64,000 nt of DNA. It comes from Elysia crispata. Lineage: Eukaryota > Mollusca > Gastropoda > Plakobranchidae. Where the stretch lies: contig JAWDGP010005301.1 of NCBI GenBank assembly GCA_033675545.1, positions 200,001 to 264,000 of the forward strand, in the 5' to 3' direction. The notes under the pieces are model-generated. The model saw nothing but the letters and a program-made list of their open reading frames with translations, did not search any database and was not told the DNA's origin. This document shows, piece after piece, positions 52,001-60,807 of this stretch; positions within the stretch are counted from its first letter, which is position 1, and every line of letters starts with the position of its first letter. A program made the position numbers and the translations under genes.

Positions 52001-55000
52001 CCAATTCAACTCAACTGCAAGCTCTGCCCCAGTACAATCTGATTTGTCTGGGCTGACCCCTTCACCTGCTGCTCCTGCACCAAATGTGGCAGCATCCAGT
52101 TCTAATGAGCTCTTTGACATCTTCTCAAGCCCAACACCTGCAGCTGCAGCACCAGCAATGACACCCCTGCAGCCCAATGGTGGGATGATGGGCATGCCAG
52201 TCCAGAATATGGGTATGCCAGCCCAGAGCATGGGATTGTCAGCATCCTCAACAAGCATGCCAGCTCAGAATGTGGGAATGTCAACATCTTCAGCAGGAAT
52301 GCCAGCTCAAAGTATGGGCATGCCAACAGCACCCATGAACATGCAGCCTCAAGGGTTAGGAATGCAATCTCAAGGAGTAGGCATGGTGAGCTTAAAAAAT
52401 TTTCTGATATTTCAAAGGTGTATTTTTTGATAATTTTTGGTGCAGCTCCTCACAAGTTCTCCAGGGCTTATAAAAATGACTTGAAAATTTCGGATTTTGA
52501 CCAAAAAACAAGGTTTCAGAATTATATTCTTTGTTGAAGTTAAGTGCTGAATGATACCAAATACAATGGAACTTGTTTAAACCGAAAATTTTAGGGGGTC
52601 TAATTTCAATTTTGGTTTAAGGGGGTAGTACAGGTTTCAAACAAATTTCTTAGATATTGATAATTTGTTTGTTATTGCTATCTAGTTAGCTCAAAGGCAT
52701 GCTGATATTATGTTTTGCACTATTTTTTAACAACTTTTACATTTTTTTGCCTTTTTGCAGCCTATTACGTAATAAAATGAGTATAATTTTTCAGATTGTG
52801 GCCCGGCCACAATTTAGAGGATATCAAAGCAGTTTTTGCTTTGCACTAAAATAATCAGGAAAGTAAGGAAAACAACCTGTCAGGGCAAATTTTTGATATC
52901 TTAAATAGTTTTCATAAAAAAAAAATTTGACTGCTGCGGATCTATTTCGGTGCAGTGGCTACTAAAATTTCAAATGAAAATATTTTATAACTTTTTAATT
53001 TATGTAAATATAAAAAAAAAAAGCCTCTGACAGGTTGTAACTTATAATCAGAGAAATATAAGGTCCAAATTTGGTGAAATTTTATCAAGCCATTTTTGAG
53101 ATATCAGAGTTGGAAGATTGAAAAGAACTCAAAAAAAACAAGTTTTGAGAAATTAGCATTTAAAGATTGACATTGCTTTTTTGATAGGTTAGCATACAAC
53201 TACCCTTACTAAAAAATATATTTAGTTTCAGTAACATACAGAGAGAATAAATAATGTAAAAGCAAAGAAATCCATCAATTATTGTGCCTTGAAAAAATAA
53301 ATTATACAGCCACCCCCAAATTTCACCTGTTTGCGAATTGTAGGAAAACTGTAAAAAATTTAAAAAAAAAAAAAAAAGAAATATCAGAGTTTTTCAGTAT
53401 TTATTGATAGTAAATGTTAAGAATAATGTTGAAAAGCATATAACATAACTTTCGCAGATTTTTAAAAATAAATTTGACATAAAATATTGAAAATAGAGTG
53501 CGAAATAGCAAAGCAAAAAAGGAAATTGTAGCTGACCAAGATAATATAGGAAGTTTTCTGAAATTAACCATCTATTCAGCACATTTTATGTAAAGAGAGA
53601 TTTAAAAAGAGAAAACAAAGTATATTTATATATACATAAATCATATTTCAGTTTAAAAAATGAGCAAAGATACCCCAATTTTACGCAATTCACATGTTGC
53701 GGAAAATCTGAAAAATTTTTTTTTAGATTGAGAAAGCAAAATTGTCAGACTTTTTATGTGCCTTATTATAGTACATATTAATGCATAATACTAAAAAGCA
53801 TAAAACATGTACATCTAAGGTTGTTTTTTTTTAATTCAAGTAATTAAGTTTAGGAAATTGATTTTTGAAATTGAAAAAAAAAAAGATAACAGGAAAACTT
53901 ATTTCCTTCATTGAAAGTGTAAGATATGGAAAATTCAATTGGATATTTACCCTTATATAGATATATATTGGGCTATAAGGAGCAAGTAGTTTTGATATAA
54001 CTGAATATAGGGCCTGTATCGTGTCAGGTTTTACTTTTAGTAAAATAAAACATTTACAAAACCAAAATTAGTTGTTAGTAAGAAGAAAAGAAAACTCTGA
54101 CTTGTTCTGATGACAGCATAGTAATTCACAGGGCAGTCTCTGCAAGTACTCCAAGGGGTAATCTTTAGGTATAATAAAATTGTCCGGTTTGTAAGAAGGG
54201 CCACCTTTTCGACAAAATAGCTCCTTTTGTACTCGCAATCACATAGTGAGGAGAAGATTTTTTTATAAGAGTCTGCAGCTTCAAAGAAGCCAAAAAGTTG
54301 TTTGAGCAAGAAGAAATTCAGATTGGGCAGCTGTTTCGCACAGGGTGGTTGATGAAGACAGTCTGCTCTGCTGATTCAGATGGTGTAGATATTGAGAGTG
54401 ACAAAAAAGCAGTGAGGGAATTTATATTCCGAGCAGCTTTCACCAAGGAAGAAGGCATAAAAAGAAAAAAAAAAAGAGAAATAGTTCAAGATTAAAAAAA
54501 AAAAACCACACTCAAGCCAGCCTCCATTGGGGATGAAATCTAAGCCCATTGACTTTGAAATTTCTGAGGCTTTTTCCATCAGGATAGGTCCTGACACAAG
54601 CACATTTAGTGTGTGAGCTTGCTTGAACCTAGCAAACAATGCGGCTTCCATGTCCACATGACTAGCATGCTTCATTTTCTTGGTGTTTTGAAGAAATCTG
54701 GATTCCCCTTTTGCCTTTTCTGTCTTTTCTCTGTTGTCAAGAATTGTCGACAATGTAGAGATTGGAATTCTGTGTTTGCGACAGATTGCTGTTTTTGTCA
54801 ATTTCTCTCTAGACTTGAAGTTTGAACTCCAGTGAGTAAGCCCTGTGTTTTCTTTTTGAAATTGTTTCAAAATTCAAGTATGCCTTGTGAGGATTTTGTA
54901 AAGTGAAAAACTTTAATTTAGACTAGGTCTAGAGAGATGACACATACAATGGGAAGCAAATCTAGAGTGGGGATAAAGCGTGCCTTTATAAAGAAAAGGC

Positions 55001-58000
55001 TAGATCGATCCTATTAAGATCTATATTCTAAGCCAATCAACAACAGCCAGCACTCACAGTTGTGTAACACAAAATCAATCGCTCTTTGCTTAAGCCTATC
55101 TCTCATTCTCTTCCTGCCTCGCTTATCCTTTCTTCCTAGAGCTAGAATCCCCCTCCCCTTTCAATTTCAAGTCACTCCTAGTCCTAGATCTATTAACGGT
55201 AACAATGCGTGTGTGAGCCTGTACCACTGCAAACAATTTAGCATTTTCTAAGTTTGTCCGCCAACCAGCCAGCCTGCGTTTATGACCACAGCTGATTGCT
55301 GAGCACCATGCGCAGAGACAGTGATGAGTGATGCAACAATGTTTGCTTGTTTTCGCACATTTAGTGTTAGAGACTGCGTTGGGCTAGGCCTAGATGGCTG
55401 GCGATGACCAACGTGTAACTGTAAGCCTATTGCTATCAATGTTAATGTAGCTAGAGAGGGGTAGATGGTAGGCCTTGATAATGATAGCTTTGTTAATTCA
55501 TGACTGGTAGCAGCACTACATTGCAATAAAGATAAGGGAGGGAAAGGTGCGTCAGAAAGGGAGGAAAAGGTTTGTCAGAAAGAGCCTATTTTTTTTAGAA
55601 ATTCTACCAGCCAGCGCGCTGAAGTCAGAAATTTCCTTTTGGTTTAGCTATAGTATGCTGGCCAACGATTTCGGTTTAGAGGGGGGAAAAAAGGAGAGTC
55701 GCAATTACTTCGGTTCAGCCGTTTTTGGCTTAAGTTTTCCACTGTAATACAGTAATGTTACATAGAAGAGGAGATTGTTAAAAAAATTTTTTTTATGAAT
55801 AAACTCTGCTGAGTCAATAGGTTGATGAAATGTGTCGCAACATTTTGCTCATTGTATTGACCCTATGACAGTTTGATCTCAAAATTCCTGTATGCACGCA
55901 ACTCTTTTTTCCCCATGTCATGTGAGGTATGTAAAGACACGGTAATAAATGCCTTGCAGACAAATCTTGTGCAACACTTAGCATCCCCTGTGTTTGTATG
56001 GGGGCCTTTAGTTTTTGCTGTTCTTAAGAATGGTTGATAGGGGGTGGTTTAAGGGGAATAAGTGGAGAGAGGGAAGCTGATCCCTGCACACACGGAGCTA
56101 AGACTGTTCTAGTTTGCATGGGTAAATGAAATGAAACAAACTGAAAGTAGATGGAATGGTGTGTTGGAGGTAGCAAGGAAAGATGATAGCATGTGTGATT
56201 ACTTCTTTACTCTTTGGTCTGTTGTCATGATTTTCTGACAGGTTAAAAAAAAAGATACTTTAAAAAGCAAATATTGGGCCTATATTTTAGCGTCAGATCT
56301 AAATGTCATCTAGATTGATCTATCAAGAAATTGCGTTGATATGCCTATTATTGTTACCCTGATCCATTAGACCTTTATTTTTTTTAATATGGGTGTTGGG
56401 GGGGGGGGGGGGGGAGGGAAGGGGGTGAAGGGAGGATAGACTAAATCATTATATTTGTGAAAGATTTCTATAGTTCTGGATTTTTTCATTTAGATCTGGT
56501 TATAAATAAGTAGTTCAGTGAAAAGTATGTCAATTGAGCTTTGCCAAGAGCTGCTTCGATTTGCTCTTAGAGTTTTATGATTTCCTGATCAGATCTGGAA
56601 TAAAAGATAATTATGCATTATTGGTTTTTCTGTACCGGGGTATACATTTTCTTTCTTCACTCCCCCTAATCTTTGCCAGATGCCAGGATTAATGCCTATG
56701 AGCGGAATGCAGAACATGAACATGATGGGACAGGTAAGTTTTTATCATTGGTTTACAGTGCTCCTTTTTTTACATGCTCTAAGTTCTTTTTCAAATTTTC
56801 AACTGCCTATATTTACTATTTTATCTGTGACGATGGTCCTAGCTATATCTCAAAAGTTTTTGTCCCTGCATTGTTTGAGTATGGTGCATTTACCTTTGTT
56901 GTTCTCTCTTTCTGTTTTTTTTTTTTTTTTTTTTTTTTTTATCATATTAGTGCCTCATTAATAGCTAAAGGTTTTATTACCATTTTGAATTTTGATTAAT
57001 TATTCCATGACATCATTTTAACCTCCTCTGATTTGATCTTCCTGCAAAAGTGTGGGTTAATTGCATTCTCTGAGATATAAATGTAGAACACGTGCTAGAA
57101 TATTCATCAAACCAATAATTTTAAAATATAAGGTAAAATAAGGTGAAAACCCTAAGAGTGTTAGGATTGCTTTTTATTTTTTTCCCTCTGTCAAGCTCAA
57201 GGGTGTCTTTTTTTAATATTTGATTCCATTAAAGAAATCTGACACTTTAAAACAGGACACAATTGTGGATTTAGTAATGCACTATGTCAACCAAATTCAT
57301 ACTCAGATATCTATCTACATTCTCTTACATTGAAACACTGCTCCCTTGACTTTGTTTGACAATACTACTGCACCAATGTTGGATAATTTGAAAATCGACC
57401 GCACATGGCATGCTCTCATTGAGCTGCAGTGTTATGAAAAATTCTGATGTTCATGAGAGCACTGTATGTAAAAACAACTGACTGGCTACTTCTGTTTTAG
57501 TAAATTTCTCTCAAAGCCAAACTAAGTTATACATAATGAGATGGTGTCAGCGTGTTGTTATTGCCACAAGACAATTGGTGACAGAAGATGCTGACTTAAA
57601 TATAAATAAACTTTCAAGCTCGTTTTCAAGTGAAACTGAGCTATAAGTGAATGACAGAATCACTGAGTGTGTTACTAATGAGTTTCACACATGCAAAGCC
57701 AGTTCAAGAGATTAACTTTGAGGCTGTTAAATTGTTAGCAGCTCTCTTGATCTGCTCTACTGCTCAAACTTGAAGTAAAATATCATAGATGATTTTTATT
57801 TCATGTAAGTGTGGCCTCAGACCTGAGATATAGGAGCTCAATCTTAAAGGCTGTTTAGCAATAGACTTGTTTCTTCAGTCTCTATTGTTCAAATAGGGTG
57901 AACAAACATGGTCACAAGGTCTGTAATCCTCATCGCATGGCGAACGGGAACAGGGTGAATTGTAGGCAATACATTGCATGAGACAACTTAGTTGAACATC

Positions 58001-60807
58001 ATCACCTAGATCAAGGTTGTAGACTAGAACAATCTAGATCTTTGCTCTGGTCACACTCTCTTTATAATTTGGCTTCTTCTTACACATATTTGCCACAACA
58101 CTGTGCTCATAGAAACCTCCAACATGCCTTGCGTAAATCTGAGATTTTGACATTTTAAAAGGCTATGTTGGTAAATTCAAGGCAAATCTGAACAGGAGTG
58201 CATGAAACTGCAAAGAAGTATTCCTAATTCACCTTTTTTTTTTTTTGCTTTTTACTTTTTGTTTTGTTTCGTTAATTAGCTATTTCATAAGGATTAAGGC
58301 CGTTATTAATACGTGTAAATGACTTTTCAGGGATTGTAAACAAATGTTTTTTTTGGCATAAGATATGATACATTTGAAAGTTCTAATGTATTTAAAAATA
58401 CTGGCCTTGGTCAAAACATTGTCATACATGTATAACCTTGCAGAGATGACTATTCTGAAAAATAGCTCCCTGCCTTAACAGTTGAGGTATTTCTATGCTC
58501 CTGTGTCCTTGAGCTTAGAATTGGACGTTATTTAATTTGAATATTTGACATATTCTCTCCCATCCAAGCCAATACTGATGCAGCAGCCAGGAATCATGAC
58601 CCCAATGATGGGAATGAACTCTGGAGTTTCACCCAATATGCAGGTAACACAAAGACGTTACTAGTTTTAGCTGTTTTGCCTCTTCTCTATTGTGAGTTTA
58701 TCTGATTTATGCCAATAGCACTGATACTCTGTCAGATATATGTTAAATTATATGTATATATATGCCTGGTATATAAAGCATGTTTCTTCTTACCAGTGAA
58801 CATATAGGTTGTTGTTTGCTTACGAGAGTGACGTGAAAGTTTTGAGTGTCTTGACATAAACTTCATATTACCTAATTTGTTAATTATTATATTTCATAGT
58901 TTTTAAATTTGTGGGATCTAAATGGAAAGATAACAGTGCCTTTCATGACAAGTTATTTTCTTGTCATTGTGTAATTTCAGATACATTTGCCTCATTTGTA
59001 AATGTGAAGCTTTTTTTTTTTAATGAATCAGCTTGAATTTCTTGATTCAACAAAGTGACATAACTGCATTCTTTTGCCAATGGAATAAATCATTCAAGAT
59101 AAATGTTATTATAAAAAAATATAATTAATGTCACTTGCATCAAGCATCATTATTATTTTTTTTAATTTTAAAGCATATACCTCATTTGTAGAAGAGAAAG
59201 CTTTATATATAAGCTTCCTTTTTATATTTCAGGTAGTGATAAAAGTATGTGAAGGAAGTTGTGATTCATACTCAAAGAATTGTGATAGAAAAACCCAGAA
59301 TTAATTATTGCCAAATAGAAACTCTTGTATGCATCTAAACTGGATATTTTTTGAGCCCATCAAAAAATTATTTAGTCTGACTTTCACATTTGCCATAAAA
59401 GTGTTTTTAGGCTTAGTGTCTAAGTCTTGTTGTTGGATCAAGTTCAGACTGCACATTAAAGTGAATTAAATCGGTGTTATTTGTTCAAAAAAAGAAAACA
59501 CGATTAAGTTATAACTAGTCAGAAACACTTATCATTCTTAATGTTATTGGGCCTGAAATAATCTAGAGACTAAATTTTTAGAAAAATGGTAATTGATGAA
59601 AATGTTTTGTATTATTAGTGTCATGTTTCTCAAAAGTTTACAAGTATTAATGGTTGTCTAATAAGATTCGATTTGCAAGCATTGTATTAGTAGCAATATA
59701 AGATAGGTGATTTGACATGCAGCAATTATTGACAAGAGTTGAACAAAAGTGATTGAAAACATTTTCAGAATACCCAGAAGTTTATTGAGTAAAATCAGTT
59801 TCATGTAAGACTTTGAAAAATGAATAATGCAGTAGGTTTGAATATTTTTTCTTTTCCAGGCTATAGATGATCAGTCAAGAGTTAATATTGTATGGGGTTT
59901 TTTTCTATTTGTTCAAGTGTCTTGCTTAAATTTTAAGCACTCTGCAAAAGTGTTTGAAAAGTGATTCACTCTCATGTTTTAAGGAAATAACCATCATTAC
60001 CATGCATAGTCAAATCTGCTGAGTATTATTTACATTCAAAATCACCTGAAAGAGCAAATGGGGCCACTTTTTAGGGCTTACTGAATTGGCAGCAGGATCA
60101 GCCTCAGGTTATTTCTTCAGTTACAAATTGGCACTACTGCAACTCTCTGTTTATTTTCAAATCACAGCATTTAAAATAATATATTTACTTGTTTATTTCG
60201 TAAACTCACTCTTTCCTTTTTCCAATCAAGAAAGTGGTGATGAAATGGGTAAATATGATGTGGGATCTGAAATGTTGGGCATCTTGCTTCCGTAGCTAAA
60301 ATTCATAGAGTTGACGAGAGAAAATAATTGATTAAAAAAATTGCATCTTTACTTTTTCATGAACATTTATCCAAATGATGGTTTGTTTATTTGATTTTCA
60401 TCTTTCATCCTTTATGAAATTATTTTTTCCTGGATTTGTTTACTTTACCAGCTTAACTTTGTTGTATTGGTCATTTCAATTAAATAAAAATACCCTTGTT
60501 TAGTCACTATTACAAGTGTATTCCTAAAGGTTAGTTTTAGAGTTGAAGATGCTACAGGGCATAATTATTTCATACACTTGTCATTATGAATCAAATGGTT
60601 TCAAAATGTTGAAAATAAACCCAAATATGTATGTTAAATAATTATATATACATATTTTTTAAATGGGAATACTTGAATTAAAGTCCCAATCATAATTAGT
60701 TTTTGTTGAAAGAATTGATTGTATCATATCAGGGAAAATCAGAAGCATCTGTGACCCAGAATCAAAGTTCAAGTTCCAGTCTTAGCACCATGGGACTGAA
60801 TGGACAG
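36951..60807 (+). CDS. CLINT1: Clathrin interactor 1 / epsinR (ENTH-domain adaptor), 12 exons found, 3' end missing
   Basis: Twelve exons join in frame to 1773 nt (591 codons): 36951-37000, 39247-39448, 43799-43937, 44898-45041, 46395-46572, 47183-47405, 49200-49350, 51624-51687, 51968-52385, 56680-56733, 58569-58643, 60733-60807. Residues 1-165 form the ENTH domain, which binds phosphoinositides and SNAREs; MNYSEVETKVREATNDD, KKNWRRVYK, LIKNGSERVVTS and KDKYVGVSSDA nearly match vertebrate CLINT1. A charged linker follows, then LFDLG (clathrin-box-like), ETFADFSNF, NDFGDFAQF and SGFADFSQF, the type of motif that binds the gamma-adaptin ear, then a Met/Gln-rich tail. The protein works in clathrin-coated vesicles between trans-Golgi and endosomes. 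Start: ATG ATG CTT AAT, where the second Met fits vertebrate MLNMWKVREL. Human CLINT1 has 625 residues, so about 30 are missing; no terminal exon was identified. Confidence 0.95.
37243..37307. repeat. Perfect 18-bp inverted repeat with TCTAGATC core
   Basis: ACATTTCTAGATCTAGAT at 37243-37260 is repeated inverted at 37290-37307 with a 29-base loop that itself contains CTAGAT and AGATCT. It lies 240 bases into intron 1. CTAGATCTAG-like words are scattered through the region. Confidence 0.85.
37485..37670 (+). repeat. Second copy of the 31.9-kb SINE-like body
   Basis: Shares TTATTTGTCG, TTCTATA/TTCTATG, CTTTAGATCCTTAGC, TCTCTATC-TTGTTTGA and CTTCTTTATTTC in the same order as 31988-32150. The head with the B box is not evident here. 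CLINT1 intron 1. Confidence 0.6.
39247..39448 (+). CDS. CLINT1: CLINT1 exon 2 (ENTH helices 1-4)
   Basis: TNVVMNYSEVETKVREATND, then EIAQYTFTYEHFPEVMGM and NKKNWRRVYK. Acceptor CTACCAG, donor GTGAGG; phase 2 in, 0 out. The most conserved part of the protein, including the basic phosphoinositide-contact region. Confidence 0.97.
39490..40693. mobile_element. DNA transposon-like element with CACAGACCTGCCAC ends
   Basis: The 14-bp sequence CACAGACCTGCCAC at 39490-39503 is perfectly inverted at 40680-40693. A second copy starts at 50495 in the same orientation. No transposase frame is seen in its 1.2 kb, so it is non-autonomous. CAG at the tip would suit the hAT superfamily, but no 8-bp target duplication is visible, so the family is left open. 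It starts only 42 bases after the CLINT1 exon 2 donor. Confidence 0.7.
41560..41700 (+). repeat. Degenerate tRNA-derived SINE
   Basis: Head GGTAGCTCAGTAGGGAGAG is a typical tRNA A-box arm, and a worn B box (GGATCGTCAGATC) follows. The tail TTGGCTTAATAGAAAACCATTG is like that at 32568-32690. CLINT1 intron 2. Confidence 0.55.
42425..43205 (+). mobile_element. LINE 3' fragment (reverse transcriptase C-terminal part)
   Basis: Plus-strand text matches the C-terminal end of a widespread animal non-LTR retrotransposon: LSHNHDQMQNKTKLL-like start, SEFTYLGSIIDDKGG, IKTRIGKA, NKVWKDRNISMRTKIRLF, SNVKSVLLYGSETWSLTK, INTCLRRIMKIKW, CRKWRWIGHTLRKP, GSGRPQITWRRQVEEDMKRG and DKWKSVVCGL. There is at least one frameshift near 42560, and TGA stops replace Arg (near 42670) and Gly (near 42906) of the family. 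It ends in a GAT-rich 3' tail. Truncated and dead. Sense orientation in CLINT1 intron 2. Confidence 0.9.
43799..43937 (+). CDS. CLINT1: CLINT1 exon 3 (ENTH)
   Basis: SLILLSYLIKNGSERVVTST, then REHVYDLRGLENYSF and DEQGKDQGLN. Acceptor CCTTACAG, donor GTAAAT; phase 0 in, 1 out. Confidence 0.96.
44898..45041 (+). CDS. CLINT1: CLINT1 exon 4 (end of ENTH)
   Basis: VRHKVKELLEFIQDDDRLRD, then ERKKAKKTKDKYVGVSSDAM and GTSMYS. Acceptor GGTCTAG, donor GTAAGT; phase 1 in and out. Confidence 0.96.
45821..46256. repeat. Three-unit tandem repeat, about 145 bp per unit
   Basis: Units begin at 45821, 45965 and 46111 with GTGGTACTTGATATTGCAGT and end with ATGAAAACTGAAT (the first unit's start is preceded by GAGA). 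They are nearly identical, so the duplication is recent. CLINT1 intron 4, ending about 140 bases before exon 5. Confidence 0.93.
46395..46572 (+). CDS. CLINT1: CLINT1 exon 5 (linker)
   Basis: DRYDEEPRGYRDRVANSKLD, then DDWDNGRKSVVSEAIDKAKD and YPDDTYGY. Acceptor TTGTTGTAG. The donor is taken as GTATGT after GGCTA, which keeps the frame into exon 6 (TAT GGT GAG). Another GT eight bases upstream would also split the ACG codon but would lose the YG residues. Confidence 0.88.
47183..47405 (+). CDS. CLINT1: CLINT1 exon 6 (charged linker)
   Basis: GEDERYDDDRGSTRRERPER, then DFKDDDEEYTSVERTHTTKT and GKKLDLGAASSFGKDGDAQ. Acceptor CTGAAAG, donor GTATGA; phase 2 in, 0 out. The KKLDLGAA stretch matches the vertebrate SKTIDLGAAAHY position. 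Confidence 0.93.
49200..49350 (+). CDS. CLINT1: CLINT1 exon 7 (clathrin/adaptor motifs)
   Basis: SQTSSTVDSGPNLFDLGDSS, then GQETFADFSNFQSAG and NPRGSAIQ. LFDLG is clathrin-box-like, and ETFADF is an acidic FxDF adaptor-ear motif. Acceptor TTTACAG, donor GTGATC; phase 0 in, 1 out. Confidence 0.92.
50495..51440. mobile_element. Second copy of the CAGACCTGCCA element (right end unclear)
   Basis: Starts CAGACCTGCCATTCATTCCG, like 39492 onward, and shares blocks in the same order: GTTATTTCCA, GGAAATCCTAAAA/GAGAAATCCTAAAA, TAATCAATATTGATCA/TGATCAATATTGATCA. The 3' inverted end is not recognisable, and the right border is estimated from the last shared block. CLINT1 intron 7. Confidence 0.6.
51624..51687 (+). 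CDS. CLINT1: CLINT1 exon 8
   Basis: ASANGNDFGDFAQFSSSTNK in 64 nt; acceptor CTTTCAG, donor GTAAGA; phase 1 in, 2 out. NDFGDF matches the vertebrate GDFGDW motif. Confidence 0.92.
51968..52385 (+). CDS. CLINT1: CLINT1 exon 9 (Pro/Ala- and Met/Gln-rich)
   Basis: NPSSSGFADFSQFNSTASS, SSNELFDIFSSPTPAAAAPA, then a run of GMPAQ/GMSTS-type repeats up to GVGM. Acceptor TTACTCCAG, donor GTGAGC; phase 2 in, 0 out. ELFDIF may be another clathrin- or adaptor-binding site. Confidence 0.93.
52564..55744 (-). mobile_element. Decayed pogo/Tigger-like DNA transposon
   Basis: The left end CAATGGAACTTGTTTAAACC and the inverse of the right end (CAGTGGAAAACTTAAGCC) are imperfect terminal inverted repeats with TA on both sides (52562-52563 and 55745-55746), the target duplication of the Tc1/mariner/pogo group. 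The N-terminal DNA-binding part of a Tigger/CENP-B-like transposase is on the minus strand (54511 to about 54925). The catalytic DDE part was not recognised. It lies in CLINT1 intron 9, antisense to the gene. Confidence 0.85.
54511..54925 (-). pseudogene. Tigger/CENP-B-type transposase, N-terminal HTH part
   Basis: SKRKHRAYSLEFKLQ in one frame, then a shift to KTAICRKHRIPISTLSTILD, HVDMEAALFARFKQAHTLNV, VSGPILMEKASEISKSMGLD and NGGWLE. These are the two helix-turn-helix units (psq-like and CENP-B-type) of pogo/Tigger transposases. Likeness stops at GGWLE, followed by a T-rich insertion. A DNA transposon gene, now inactive. Confidence 0.85.
56391..56425 (+). repeat. Poly-G run, possible G-quadruplex
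   Basis: A run of about 16 G followed by AGGGAAGGGGG on the coding strand of CLINT1 intron 9. Confidence 0.7.
56680..56733 (+). CDS. CLINT1: CLINT1 exon 10
   Basis: MPGLMPMSGMQNMNMMGQ, 54 nt, phase 0 at both ends; acceptor TTTGCCAG, donor GTAAGT. Being a whole number of codons, it can be skipped without a frameshift. Confidence 0.88.
58569..58643 (+). CDS. CLINT1: CLINT1 exon 11
   Basis: PILMQQPGIMTPMMGMNS then GVSPNMQ, 75 nt, phase 0 at both ends; acceptor ATCCAAG, donor GTAACA. Confidence 0.88.
60733..60807 (+). CDS. CLINT1: CLINT1 exon 12 (last found)
   Basis: GKSEASVTQNQSSSSSLST then MGLNGQ, 75 nt, phase 0 at both ends. The acceptor is ATATCAG; the donor would be GTCTGG, a poor match. 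Reading on instead gives about 26 further residues (VWMECSWSYFASS...) and a stop, which does not look like the family C-terminus. Confidence 0.7.

Noticed and set aside
51959-52332. Minus-strand frames opposite CLINT1 exon 9
   Set aside because: They are shadows of the coding exon on the other strand.
54298-54495. Plus-strand frame inside the Tigger-like element
   Set aside because: Opposite to the transposase strand, partly in the A-rich insertion, with no family likeness.
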